DNA of 12,133 bases from Candidatus Desantisbacteria bacterium CG2_30_40_21 (lineage in GTDB: Bacteria; UBA9089; CG2-30-40-21). The DNA lies in NCBI GenBank assembly GCA_001873945.1, contig MNYI01000188.1, positions 1 to 12,133 of the forward strand, in the 5' to 3' direction. Below are positions 6,168 through 12,043 of the stretch, piece by piece (the first letter of the stretch is position 1; each line of letters opens with the position of its first letter). Position numbers and translations under genes: made by a program. Below the pieces are notes generated by a model. It made no database searches, was not told the DNA's origin, and was given only the letters and a program-made list of their open reading frames with translations.

Positions 6168-7352
6168 CTACCTGCAATGCTGCCAGAGCTCTTCTCGATA
6201 CCTGTATATCCTCCAAATAGCCTGACATATATCCTGCACGATTTTCTCTTCCATATGGGAATACAATGGCAGGCATAGAATATTATTTGAAACAAATTCT
6301 GTTGCTGGCAAAGGATATTGTTGATACCTGCTATATAATATCTGCTGATGAAGTGGTGGATAGAAATATTTTCTGGTAGTAATCCCTTCCATATCAAGGG
6401 CATAGGCTAATTGATCCCTATCTAATCCAAACTCATCTTTCTTGATAATAATGGATAAATCCTTGTAACTACTTGTATTCCCTACATCTATCTGTTGAAA
6501 TGAAATACCCGGTATCTGGTAAATATTCTCTTGATATATATCCTTCAGCCTGCTTCTTTTTGCAACAGTTTCCTCTATGTGTTCTAATCCCTTAAGCCCT
6601 ATCAATGCATTGAACTCCTCCATTCTGGCACTTAATCCAAGGAATTCGCAGTCATAATTACCTGAATTTCCATAATCCCTGCCCATTCTCAGCTTTTTTG
6701 CTAACGACTGGTCATTGGTTGTAATGATACCACCCTCAATAGCGGTTAATACCTTGGTTGGGCTAAGGCAAAACACCTCAGCATCACCAAAACTGCCCAC
6801 AAGTTTTCCCTTGTACCTTGTTCCAATGGCATGGGCAGAATCAAAAATAAGTTTGAGATTATTATCTGTAGCAACTCTCTGGATGGGTTCAATCTCCACA
6901 GGGTTACCAAATATATGAACTGCCATTATGGCTGTGGTATTTGGCGTTATACATTCCTGAATAATCTCAGGGTTAAGGTTATAGGTAAGAGGTGAACAAT
7001 CAACAAATACAGGCACAAGATTATTCCATAACAGGGCATGTCCTGAAGCAAAAAAGGTAAAGCTCGGCAAAATAACCTCTCCAGTAAGTTCAAGAGCCTT
7101 CATAACCAACATCAATCCAGAGGTGCAGCTCGAAACACATACCGCTTCTTTTACCTCAAGATAATCTGCCACCCTTTCTTCAAATCTCTGCACGAAACCT
7201 GAATTAGTCACCATCTCGGAATTATATATTTGCCAGAATTCATCCTGTATCTCATTTATTTCAGGCAGGGTTGGTCTGGCTATAGGTATAGGTTGTTTAA
7301 GAATTGGGTTGCCACCCAGAAGAACTGGTTTGTCATACACGGCAAGGATCAT
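6168..7352 (-). CDS. DegT/DnrJ/EryC1/StrS family PLP-dependent aminotransferase
   Basis: A 394-aa fold-type I aminotransferase of the sugar-aminating family. These enzymes transfer an amino group, usually from glutamate, to nucleotide-linked keto-sugars for surface polysaccharides or antibiotics. Visible motifs are VSSCTSGL (73-80, cofactor phosphate), LPSFTFFASGHALLWN (95-110), VHIFGNP (145-151), FDSAHAIG (170-177, Asp171 pairing with the PLP ring), SPTKVLTAIEGG (197-208) with Schiff-base Lys200, and the RMEEFNALIGL dimer/active-site loop. The length is normal. The ATG at 7352 has GGGAG about 6 bp upstream. No sugar-nucleotide dehydratase, epimerase or glycosyltransferase gene is nearby; its only partner is the DUF116 gene, so the substrate is open. 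It is probably transcribed from the candidate promoters at 7401-7428 or 7600-7629. Confidence 0.9.
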   Translation of the reverse strand: MILAVYDKPVLLGGNPILKQPIPIARPTLPEINEIQDEFWQIYNSEMVTNSGFVQRFEERVADYLEVKEAVCVSSCTSGLMLVMKALELTGEVILPSFTFFASGHALLWNNLVPVFVDCSPLTYNLNPEIIQECITPNTTAIMAVHIFGNPVEIEPIQRVATDNNLKLIFDSAHAIGTRYKGKLVGSFGDAEVFCLSPTKVLTAIEGGIITTNDQSLAKKLRMGRDYGNSGNYDCEFLGLSARMEEFNALIGLKGLEHIEETVAKRSRLKDIYQENIYQIPGISFQQIDVGNTSSYKDLSIIIKKDEFGLDRDQLAYALDMEGITTRKYFYPPLHQQILYSRYQQYPLPATEFVSNNILCLPLYSHMEEKIVQDICQAIWRIYRYREELWQHCR

Positions 7353-7400
7353 AGATAGCTCCCATCAGGTTTATCGTTCAGGTATCAGCAATCAGCGGTT

Positions 7401-7428
7401 AGTATCCATCTGACCACTAAGTCGTCAA
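7401..7428 (-). promoter_or_regulatory. Candidate promoter P2 for the DegT-DUF116 pair
   Basis: On the - strand, TTGACG (7428-7423) and GATACT (7406-7401) are separated by 16 bp, giving a predicted start near 7395 and a leader of about 40 nt. The -35 lies inside the left arm of element E2. The matches are moderate and the site is unproven. Confidence 0.25.
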
Positions 7429-7576
7429 GAAAAAATAACTTGCAGGAGTCGTGTCACCGATTCATCTTGGCTGGCTTCGTTGTTCGTCGCTTACATACAG
7501 TAGTATGCTCGTTTCTCACGCCTTGCCAGCCAAGCAACTCAGGGACTCTTGGTGTACAACTTATTTTTTTCTTGAC
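7424..7576. repeat. Palindromic element E2 (153 bp), same core as E1 with different arms
   Basis: Outer arms begin GTCAAGAAAAAATAACTTG at 7424 and end as its near inverted copy, ...AACTTATTTTTTTCTTGAC, at 7576. An inner perfect inverted pair is CTTGGCTGGC (7466-7475) with GCCAGCCAAG (7525-7534). At the centre are CATAC (7494-7498) and GTATG (7503-7507). The core GTTGTTC (7479-7485) and TCACGCCTTGC (7516-7526) match E1 at the same 37-bp offset. The element lies in the 323-bp gap between ftsK and degT. The rest of that gap holds two promoter candidates and, near 7385-7400, a short TATCAGCAATCAGCGG stretch that may be another repeat scrap. Confidence 0.75.
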
Positions 7577-7582
7577 TCCTAA
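7554..7582. repeat. Direct repeat DR-right flanking the DUF116/DegT pair
   Basis: Second copy of the 27-29 bp sequence found at 5589-5615, in the same orientation, with two extra Ts. Most of it is the right arm of element E2. The two copies bound about 1.94 kb containing exactly the DUF116 and aminotransferase genes. Confidence 0.75.
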
Positions 7583-7599
7583 TGGCTGAACACTTACAA

Positions 7600-7629
7600 A
7601 GTATACTACAACTTACCACTAGAAGTCAA
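7600..7629 (-). promoter_or_regulatory. Candidate promoter P1 for the DegT-DUF116 pair
   Basis: On the - strand, TTTTTCTTGACT is followed after 18 bp by TATACT (-35 at 7629-7624, -10 at 7605-7600). This is a better hexamer pair than P2. A transcript would start near 7593 and carry element E2 in a leader of about 240 nt. It lies within the 323-bp gap between ftsK and degT, about 45 bp beyond the ftsK stop. Confidence 0.4.
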
Positions 7630-7675
7630 GAAAAATATCGACCTGTGCGATTAGAAATCAAATATCAATGTCCCA

Positions 7676-9895
7676 TTACCTTCGTTCAAACAACCTGTCC
7701 AGATCCTCCTGATTAATATAAACCTCTCTTGGTTTTATACCTACAGATGGACCTACAAAATTGTGTTCTTCCAACATTTCAACCAGCCTTGAAGCACGGT
7801 TGTACCCAATCTTCAATTTCCTCTGAATCATAGAGGTAGAAACACCTTCATTCCTGACAGCCAATCTGAGAACATCCTCAAGAAGGTCATCCTCATCAAA
7901 AATGGTTTGTTTTTCTTCTAATGTATCAGCTGTAAACTTTTCTTGATGTGGTTCAAATCCTTGCAACCTAATAAATTTTATAACATCTTCAATTTCCTCA
8001 TTAGAGAGAAACGCCCCTTGAATACGGATAGGTTTGGGTGCCCCTGGCGGCAAAAACAACATATCGCCCCGACCAAGGAGCTTGTCTGCTCCATTCATAT
8101 CCAGAATGGTTCTTGAATCTATCTTGGAAAAGACCTGAAAGGCAACGCGGCAAGGGAAGTTGGCTTTTATGACACCAGTAATAATATCTACAGATGGTCG
8201 TTGGGTGGCCAGAATAAGATGGATGCCAACTGCCCTTGCCATTTGAGTCAATCGGGCAATGGAATCCTCACACTCTTGAGAAGAAACCATCATCAGATCT
8301 GCCAACTCATCGATGATAGCCACTACATAACACATGGTATTTTCCTCTCTTGCGAGGAGCTTATCATTATAACCTGTAATATGTCTTGCCCCTTCTGCAG
8401 CTAAGAGTTTATATCTGTCCTCCATCTCTTTGACTAACCATTTAAGACACTTAACTGCCTCCTTTGGTCCTGTAATAACTGGAAATCGCAGGTGCGGAAT
8501 ACCGTCATAAACACTTAGCTCTACCATCTTGGGGTCAATCATCAGGAGTTTGACATTGTCAGGGTGCATCTTGTATAATATGCTCATGATAATGCCATTT
8601 ATACAAACACTTTTCCCTGACCCTGTCGCACCAGCAACTAACATGTGAGGCATCTTAGTCAAATCTGTAACCACAGGATTGCCCATAATATCCTTGCCAA
8701 GGGCTAATGGTAAGATAGCGGATGAAAACTGAAATTGTTCAGCAAGGAGTACCTCTTTAAGTCCAACCATGGTTGCAGTTCTGTTTGGTATTTCTATGCC
8801 TACTGCCTGCTTGCCGGGTATAGGGGCTTCAATACGGATACTTGGTGCAGCTAATACTAAGGCAAGATCATCTGAAAGAGAGACGATTTTGGATACCTTT
8901 ACACCAGCCGCAGGTTGAACCTCAAAACTCGTAAGCACAGGACCCCTGTTTACCTGAACAACCTTTGCATCAATCCCAAAGTCTTCAAGTGTCTCACCAA
9001 GGAGCTTTGAGGTCAGCAACAGGTCTTCTCGCAGGTCTTCTTCTGATGCAGGCGGCGGATCCTTAAGCAGGGACATATCTGGTAATTGATATATCTTTTC
9101 AGCACCCTCTATTGGCTGTATAATTTTATGAGGGGCAATAACTATCTCCTTTGGCATCACAATCCTGGGAATATGAATGTCCCTTGTTTTTTCTTCCTTT
9201 TCCTCTTTCTCTTGTTTTTCTGTCCTTATCTTTTCTCTATCTCTTTCCCTGGTAGAGTGCTTGGCTGTAGATTTTTCCTCTATCCTTTCCTGCTCTTCAT
9301 CCTCTGCTTTGGATAATCCTGCACTCACCATGCCCCAACCCCAGACACATACCCTTTTCAAAACATTGAATGGTATCATAGCCGAGGATCGGGTAAGCAG
9401 GATAAACCCTAATGCGATGCAAGTAAAAACAATTATAAATGCACCATAATGAAAATTATTTGCCAGCCATAACCCAAGATATGTCCCCACAAAACCACCA
9501 TTTGTCATGATATTTCCAATCAGATAAAAAAGCGAAAGCAGGGTAGATATGGCAAGCAATAGTAAAATACCACCCATGCCCCGCAGGATACCTTCCATTC
9601 CCCGCAACTCTTTTGTTTTAATGCGATCCCATCCAAAAATACTTATAACTATAGGAATAAAGTAGGCACCAGTGCCAAATGGGTTAATGAACTTTTCGTA
9701 CAGCCATTCTCCCACCCTACCTGTTTTATCTGGTGCTATTAGGGCAAATATCAACAGGATACTAAACCCAAGCAGCATTATTCCTATAATTTCATCTACA
9801 ATGGGCGGATGATTATTTTGATTACTTTGTTTGCTTTCGTGATTTTCATGCTCTTCATGCTGTTTATGTTTTTTATGTCTTTTTTTGAATTCCAT
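7676..9895 (-). CDS. ftsK: DNA translocase FtsK/SpoIIIE
   Basis: A 739-aa septal DNA pump that clears and resolves chromosome termini during division. Residues 34-190 contain about four membrane spans. A short highly charged Lys/Glu/Arg linker (196-240) follows, then the motor: alpha/beta region GPVLTSFEVQPAAGVKVSKI (318-337), Walker A AGATGSGKSV (421-430), Walker B AIIDELADLM (526-535), ATQRPSVDIITG (563-574), and a C-terminal winged-helix gamma domain (about 672-727, EGVSTSMIQRKLKIGYNRA) that reads KOPS-type sites. The length suits a short-linker FtsK. The ATG at 9895 has GTGAGGTG (9911-9904) 8 bp upstream, supporting this start. The extreme N-terminus is unusual: HKQHEEHENHE (10-20), encoded by sequence resembling the GxxExxY repeat. 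A good promoter lies at 10080-10108, with a repeat element between it and the gene. Confidence 0.95.
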   Translation of the reverse strand: MEFKKRHKKHKQHEEHENHESKQSNQNNHPPIVDEIIGIMLLGFSILLIFALIAPDKTGRVGEWLYEKFINPFGTGAYFIPIVISIFGWDRIKTKELRGMEGILRGMGGILLLLAISTLLSLFYLIGNIMTNGGFVGTYLGLWLANNFHYGAFIIVFTCIALGFILLTRSSAMIPFNVLKRVCVWGWGMVSAGLSKAEDEEQERIEEKSTAKHSTRERDREKIRTEKQEKEEKEEKTRDIHIPRIVMPKEIVIAPHKIIQPIEGAEKIYQLPDMSLLKDPPPASEEDLREDLLLTSKLLGETLEDFGIDAKVVQVNRGPVLTSFEVQPAAGVKVSKIVSLSDDLALVLAAPSIRIEAPIPGKQAVGIEIPNRTATMVGLKEVLLAEQFQFSSAILPLALGKDIMGNPVVTDLTKMPHMLVAGATGSGKSVCINGIIMSILYKMHPDNVKLLMIDPKMVELSVYDGIPHLRFPVITGPKEAVKCLKWLVKEMEDRYKLLAAEGARHITGYNDKLLAREENTMCYVVAIIDELADLMMVSSQECEDSIARLTQMARAVGIHLILATQRPSVDIITGVIKANFPCRVAFQVFSKIDSRTILDMNGADKLLGRGDMLFLPPGAPKPIRIQGAFLSNEEIEDVIKFIRLQGFEPHQEKFTADTLEEKQTIFDEDDLLEDVLRLAVRNEGVSTSMIQRKLKIGYNRASRLVEMLEEHNFVGPSVGIKPREVYINQEDLDRLFERR

Positions 9896-9923
9896 AAGTC
9901 GTACACCTCACCAATTACCAATC

Positions 9924-10070
9924 GTAACTACTCACCACGGAGACATGAAGAAAACGAAGAATTGATGAGAAATACCTTTATTTCCCATTTTTTACAGTAC
10001 ATCGGAAATCTTCTATGTCTCTCCGTATTCTCCGTGTCTCTGTGGTAAATTCTTCTCTCTAAGTAGTTAC
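9924..10070. mobile_element. MITE-like repeat element (147 bp) in the ftsK leader
   Basis: The element starts GTAACTACTCACCACGGAGA and ends with CTCCGTGTCTCTGTGGT (to 10046), a short spacer and AGTAGTTAC (10062-10070). Terminal 9-bp inverted repeats (GTAACTACT/AGTAGTTAC) flank a second inverted pair built of CCAC(G/A)GAGACA-type units. The interior (about 9965-10010) is non-coding. It belongs to the same family as 51-88. It is short, has terminal inverted repeats and no transposase, so it would be non-autonomous. It lies between the predicted ftsK transcription start and the ftsK ribosome binding site. Confidence 0.6.
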
Positions 10071-10079
10071 CACCAGTCT

Positions 10080-10108
10080 ATTATGTCATAAATTAATTAG
10101 GATGTCAA
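10080..10108 (-). promoter_or_regulatory. Predicted sigma70-type promoter of ftsK
   Basis: On the - strand, a perfect -35 TTGACA (10108-10103), preceded by a T-tract, is separated by 17 bp from CATAAT (10085-10080), one mismatch from TATAAT. The expected start is near 10073, giving a leader of roughly 180 nt that includes the whole 9924-10070 element. This is the best promoter match in the window. Confidence 0.6.
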
Positions 10109-10147
10109 GAAAAATCTTGGGCAACACAACACCCCCCATAATTTTCC

Positions 10148-10176
10148 TTGACTTTTTGCGTTATTTCTGGCATACT
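10148..10176 (+). promoter_or_regulatory. Candidate promoter of exbB
   Basis: TTGACT (10148-10153), 17-bp spacer, CATACT (10171-10176), preceded by the T-rich TTTTCC. It is divergent from the ftsK promoter, with the two -35 boxes about 40 bp apart. The start would fall near 10183, about 45 nt before the exbB ATG. The -10 matches 4 of 6 positions. Confidence 0.4.
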
Positions 10177-10228
10177 TATATCTGATACTCAAATGTTTAT
10201 TAATTTTCATTAAATGGGGGTTACTGTA

Positions 10229-10855
10229 ATGACCATAGATATTCTGGCTGTACTTAGAGAAAGTTTTACCATGATGATACTTTTAGTCTGTTCCATGCTT
10301 CTTCTTGCCTTTGTTATTGAACGATGGTGGTTTTTTCATAAGATAAGTGTTGATATTAATAAATTTATGGATAGTATTCAAAAATTTATCAATGCAGGCA
10401 AATTCATGGAGGCTGTAAGCTTTTGTGATAATACTATGGGTGCGGTTCCAGCAGTGGTAAAAACAGGATTAATAAACCGATACCTTCACAAACCTGACTT
10501 AGAAGAGCTGATGATTGGTACTCGATTGGAACAAATGATCAAGATGGAACGGTTTCTTAATATCCTTGGCACTCTGGGTAATATTTCACCGCTTATTGGA
10601 TTATTTGGAACTGTGGTTGGTATTATTCGAGCGTTTCATGATCTGGCTGCATCTGGGTCTGGTGGCCCGGCTGTTGTAGCTGCTGGTATTTCTGAGGCAT
10701 TGGTTGCTACTGCTGCTGGATTGATGGTAGCCATTCCTGCAGTGGTGTGTTATAATTATTTTACAAAACAAATGAAGACCACGGTTATGAGTATGGATAT
10801 ATGCAGTCGAAAATTATTGGTTATGCTCACCGGTGGGCTTGAATCAGAGGGTTAG
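10229..10855 (+). CDS. exbB: MotA/TolQ/ExbB family proton-channel protein
   Basis: A 208-aa inner-membrane protein that, with an ExbD/TolR partner, uses proton motive force to drive TonB- or Tol-dependent envelope work. TM1 is about 13-30, ending FVIERWWFF. TM2 carries the family hallmark ILGNLxxxxPLIGLFGTVVGII as LGTLGNISPLIGLFGTVVGI (113-132). TM3 is EALVATAAGLMVAIPAVVCYNYF (156-178), with the conserved Thr/Ala-rich channel face. I prefer the ATG at 10229 because a GGGGG tract (10216-10220) lies 8 bp upstream; an in-frame ATG at 10214 would add five residues but lacks a ribosome site. ExbB and TolQ cannot be separated by sequence alone. The partner exbD is 338 bp downstream instead of adjacent, separated by the GxxExxY element. 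Confidence 0.9.
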   Translation: MTIDILAVLRESFTMMILLVCSMLLLAFVIERWWFFHKISVDINKFMDSIQKFINAGKFMEAVSFCDNTMGAVPAVVKTGLINRYLHKPDLEELMIGTRLEQMIKMERFLNILGTLGNISPLIGLFGTVVGIIRAFHDLAASGSGGPAVVAAGISEALVATAAGLMVAIPAVVCYNYFTKQMKTTVMSMDICSRKLLVMLTGGLESEG

Positions 10856-10869
10856 GCTAAAAGAGATTA

Positions 10870-11033
10870 AACCACGAAGAACACGAAGAACACGAAGTGA
10901 GATTTGACGAAATATCCAATAAAGTTATCGGATGTGCCATAGAAGTACATCGATCTCTCTATCCAAGTTTAATTGAATCTACTTATGAACAATGCCAAGA
11001 TTGAAGGAAGGTATAAAAAAGTTTGTTTTATAA
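10870..11033 (+). pseudogene. Internally deleted GxxExxY-family gene
   Basis: Two fragments of a GxxExxY protein are visible. From 10870, frame 1 reads NHEEHEEHEVRFDEISNKVI then GCAIEVHRSLYPSLIESTYEQ, containing the defining GxxxEVHR...G/SLIESxYE signature, and stops at the TGA at 11002-11004. In a different frame, 11001-11033 reads LKEGIKKFVL and TAA, which is the usual C-terminus of this family (LK(E/D)GIKRxVL). About 80 central codons are therefore missing, with a frameshift at the junction. There is no start codon: an LN pair sits where MN is expected. The function of GxxExxY proteins is not established; a nuclease-like fold has been suggested. This copy is certainly dead. It lies between exbB and exbD. 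Confidence 0.8.
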
Positions 11034-11063
11034 AATCTTCGTGCATTTCGTGTTCTTCGTGGT
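10871..11063. mobile_element. 193-bp inverted-repeat element carrying the GxxExxY remnant
   Basis: Terminal inverted repeats of 27 bp at 10871-10897 (ACCACGAAGAACACGAAG and onward) and 11037-11063 match at 24 of 27 positions; the three mismatches are adjacent. The left repeat is read in frame as the His-Glu-rich N-terminus of the GxxExxY remnant, and the right repeat begins 3 bp after its stop codon, so the gene exactly fills the element. No transposase is present. It behaves like a non-autonomous cassette and separates exbB from exbD. The 338-bp gap between these genes also holds a small hairpin at 11135-11155; the remaining 11064-11130 shows nothing I can name. Confidence 0.7.
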
Positions 11064-11134
11064 AAAAAATAATAGTCTAACTAATCGCTGCAGTTAACAA
11101 AGAGTACGCCGCAACTGGGCTTTGTCATTAATAA

Positions 11135-11155
11135 GGGCAACCGTAAGGATTGCCC
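11135..11155. repeat. Small hairpin GGGCAA...TTGCCC
   Basis: GGGCAA (11135-11140) pairs with TTGCCC (11150-11155) over a 9-nt loop, within AAGGGCAACCGTAAGGATTG and onward. It has the look of the short intergenic hairpin repeats (GGGCAA-stem type) scattered in many environmental genomes. It lacks a T-tract, so a terminator role is unlikely. Only one copy is in the window. Confidence 0.4.
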
Positions 11156-11193
11156 CTACGATATGTCAACTTCATTAATGGACGGTAATATCC

Positions 11194-11613
11194 ATGAAAA
11201 TATCTCCTTTTGAAACAGAATATATCTCTGCCCCTAACATTACCCCATTGGTAGATGTGAGCTTGATACTGGTTATCATTTTTATGGTTACTGCTCCTAT
11301 GCTTATGCAGGCAGGGATTCGGGTGCTTGAATCAAAAACAGGTGTTGCTACCGGTAAATGTGCTGTCTCTTCCAATGTTTGTATCAATCTAAAGACAAAT
11401 GGAGAGCTATCCTTGAACGGAAAGATAGTTGGATGGAAAACCTTGCCCGGAGAATTGCGAAAGGCATTAAATAAAAGTCAGGATAAGTTGGTAGCTATTA
11501 CAGCTGAAGAAAAAAATATGGTGGATGATGTGGTCAGGCTCTTGGACATCTCCAGACAAAATGGGGCAAAAAAATTAGCCATTATGAAGGAACACGGGAA
11601 TAATCATGAATGA
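11194..11613 (+). CDS. exbD: ExbD/TolR family biopolymer transport protein
   Basis: A 139-aa partner of the ExbB/TolQ channel. It has a short cytoplasmic start and a single span with the hallmark ITPLVDVSLILVIIFMVTAP (16-35). Asp21 is the conserved protonatable residue. A periplasmic domain follows, with INLKTNGELSLNGK (65-78) and a C-terminal VDDVVRLLDISRQNGAKKLAI (109-129), as in ExbD/TolR. The ATG at 11194 has a weak GGACGG (11180-11185) 8 bp upstream. An out-of-frame ATG at 11178 is not used. Its stop overlaps a new ATG at 11606, suggesting coupling to a third gene, normally TonB or TolA in such operons, which is not intact here. Confidence 0.9.
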   Translation: MKISPFETEYISAPNITPLVDVSLILVIIFMVTAPMLMQAGIRVLESKTGVATGKCAVSSNVCINLKTNGELSLNGKIVGWKTLPGELRKALNKSQDKLVAITAEEKNMVDDVVRLLDISRQNGAKKLAIMKEHGNNHE

Positions 11614-11656
11614 TACTATAAACAAGTTTTCTGCCATTGTGAGCAAGGAAAATTAA
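11606..11656 (+). pseudogene. Short overlapping frame, possible truncated start of a TonB/TolA-like gene
   Basis: An ATG at 11606 overlaps the exbD stop and encodes 16 residues, MNDTINKFSAIVSKEN, before TAA at 11654. TonB-type energy transducers commonly follow exbD by such an overlap and begin with a short polar segment before their membrane anchor. This frame stops before any hydrophobic anchor appears, immediately ahead of the methylase fragment. Homology cannot be shown from 16 residues; the call is positional and tentative. Confidence 0.25.
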
Positions 11657-11657
11657 A

Positions 11658-11990
11658 ATGGAAATGATCCAAAATAGAGATATAATCAAACCTAATCTTA
11701 AATATCCTAAAGATTTCATTAATAAAATAATCTGTGGAGATTGTTTGGATCTGATAAAGTTAATTCCAAATAATTCCATAAATGCAATAATTACTGACCC
11801 ACCTTATGGATTGAACAAAAATGGTATCCGAAACGATGCTGATTTAAGTCTTTTTTATAATATTATGCCAGAATGCGATAGGGTCTTAAAAAACAATAGT
11901 TTCTTTATTACATTCTTTAGCACAAAATTTCTTCCTCAATTGTTTAAAAATATTGCAAAATTGCTTTTGAAAGAGTCCAAAGGGCATTAG
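11658..11990 (+). pseudogene. Truncated DNA methyltransferase (N-4/N-6 amino-MTase) fragment
   Basis: A 110-aa reading frame. Residues 20-97 match the N-terminal half of the N6-adenine/N4-cytosine methylase family (pfam01555 type): DFINKIICGDCLDLIKLIPN, INAIITDPPYGL with catalytic motif IV DPPY (47-50), then LSLFYNIMPECDRVLKNNSF and FFITFFSTKFLPQLF. In this beta-class-like order the SAM-binding FxGxG motif and target-recognition region come later and are absent: after residue 98 the sequence becomes an unrelated IAKLLLKESKGH and stops. It is about one third to one half of normal length and should be inactive. The AAGGAAAA at 11645-11652 could serve as ribosome site. No restriction enzyme is visible. 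The region is AT-rich compared with exbD. Confidence 0.7.
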
Positions 11991-12043
11991 GGTCCGGCTA
12001 TATAACGAATCGGAAAATAGTAGCTTAAAATAAGGAGATAGAA

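Noticed and set aside
6133..6276. N-terminal extension of the DUF116 gene to an ATG at 6276
   Set aside because: It overlaps the end of the aminotransferase gene and shows no DUF116 features. The ATG at 6132 has its own ribosome site and begins the hydrophobic N-terminus.
9086..9449. Two overlapping + strand frames opposite ftsK
   Set aside because: They are Ser/Phe/Leu low-complexity translations antisense to the Lys/Glu-rich linker of FtsK, a typical compositional artefact.
10214..10228. Upstream ATG at 10214 as the exbB start
   Set aside because: There is no purine-rich ribosome site before it. The G-tract between the two ATGs fits the ATG at 10229 better.
10871..10897. CRISPR-like or tandem repeat array from the repeated CACGAAGAA units
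   Set aside because: Units are 9 bp with no spacers, and they end in an inverted partner at 11037-11063, so they are terminal repeats of an element.
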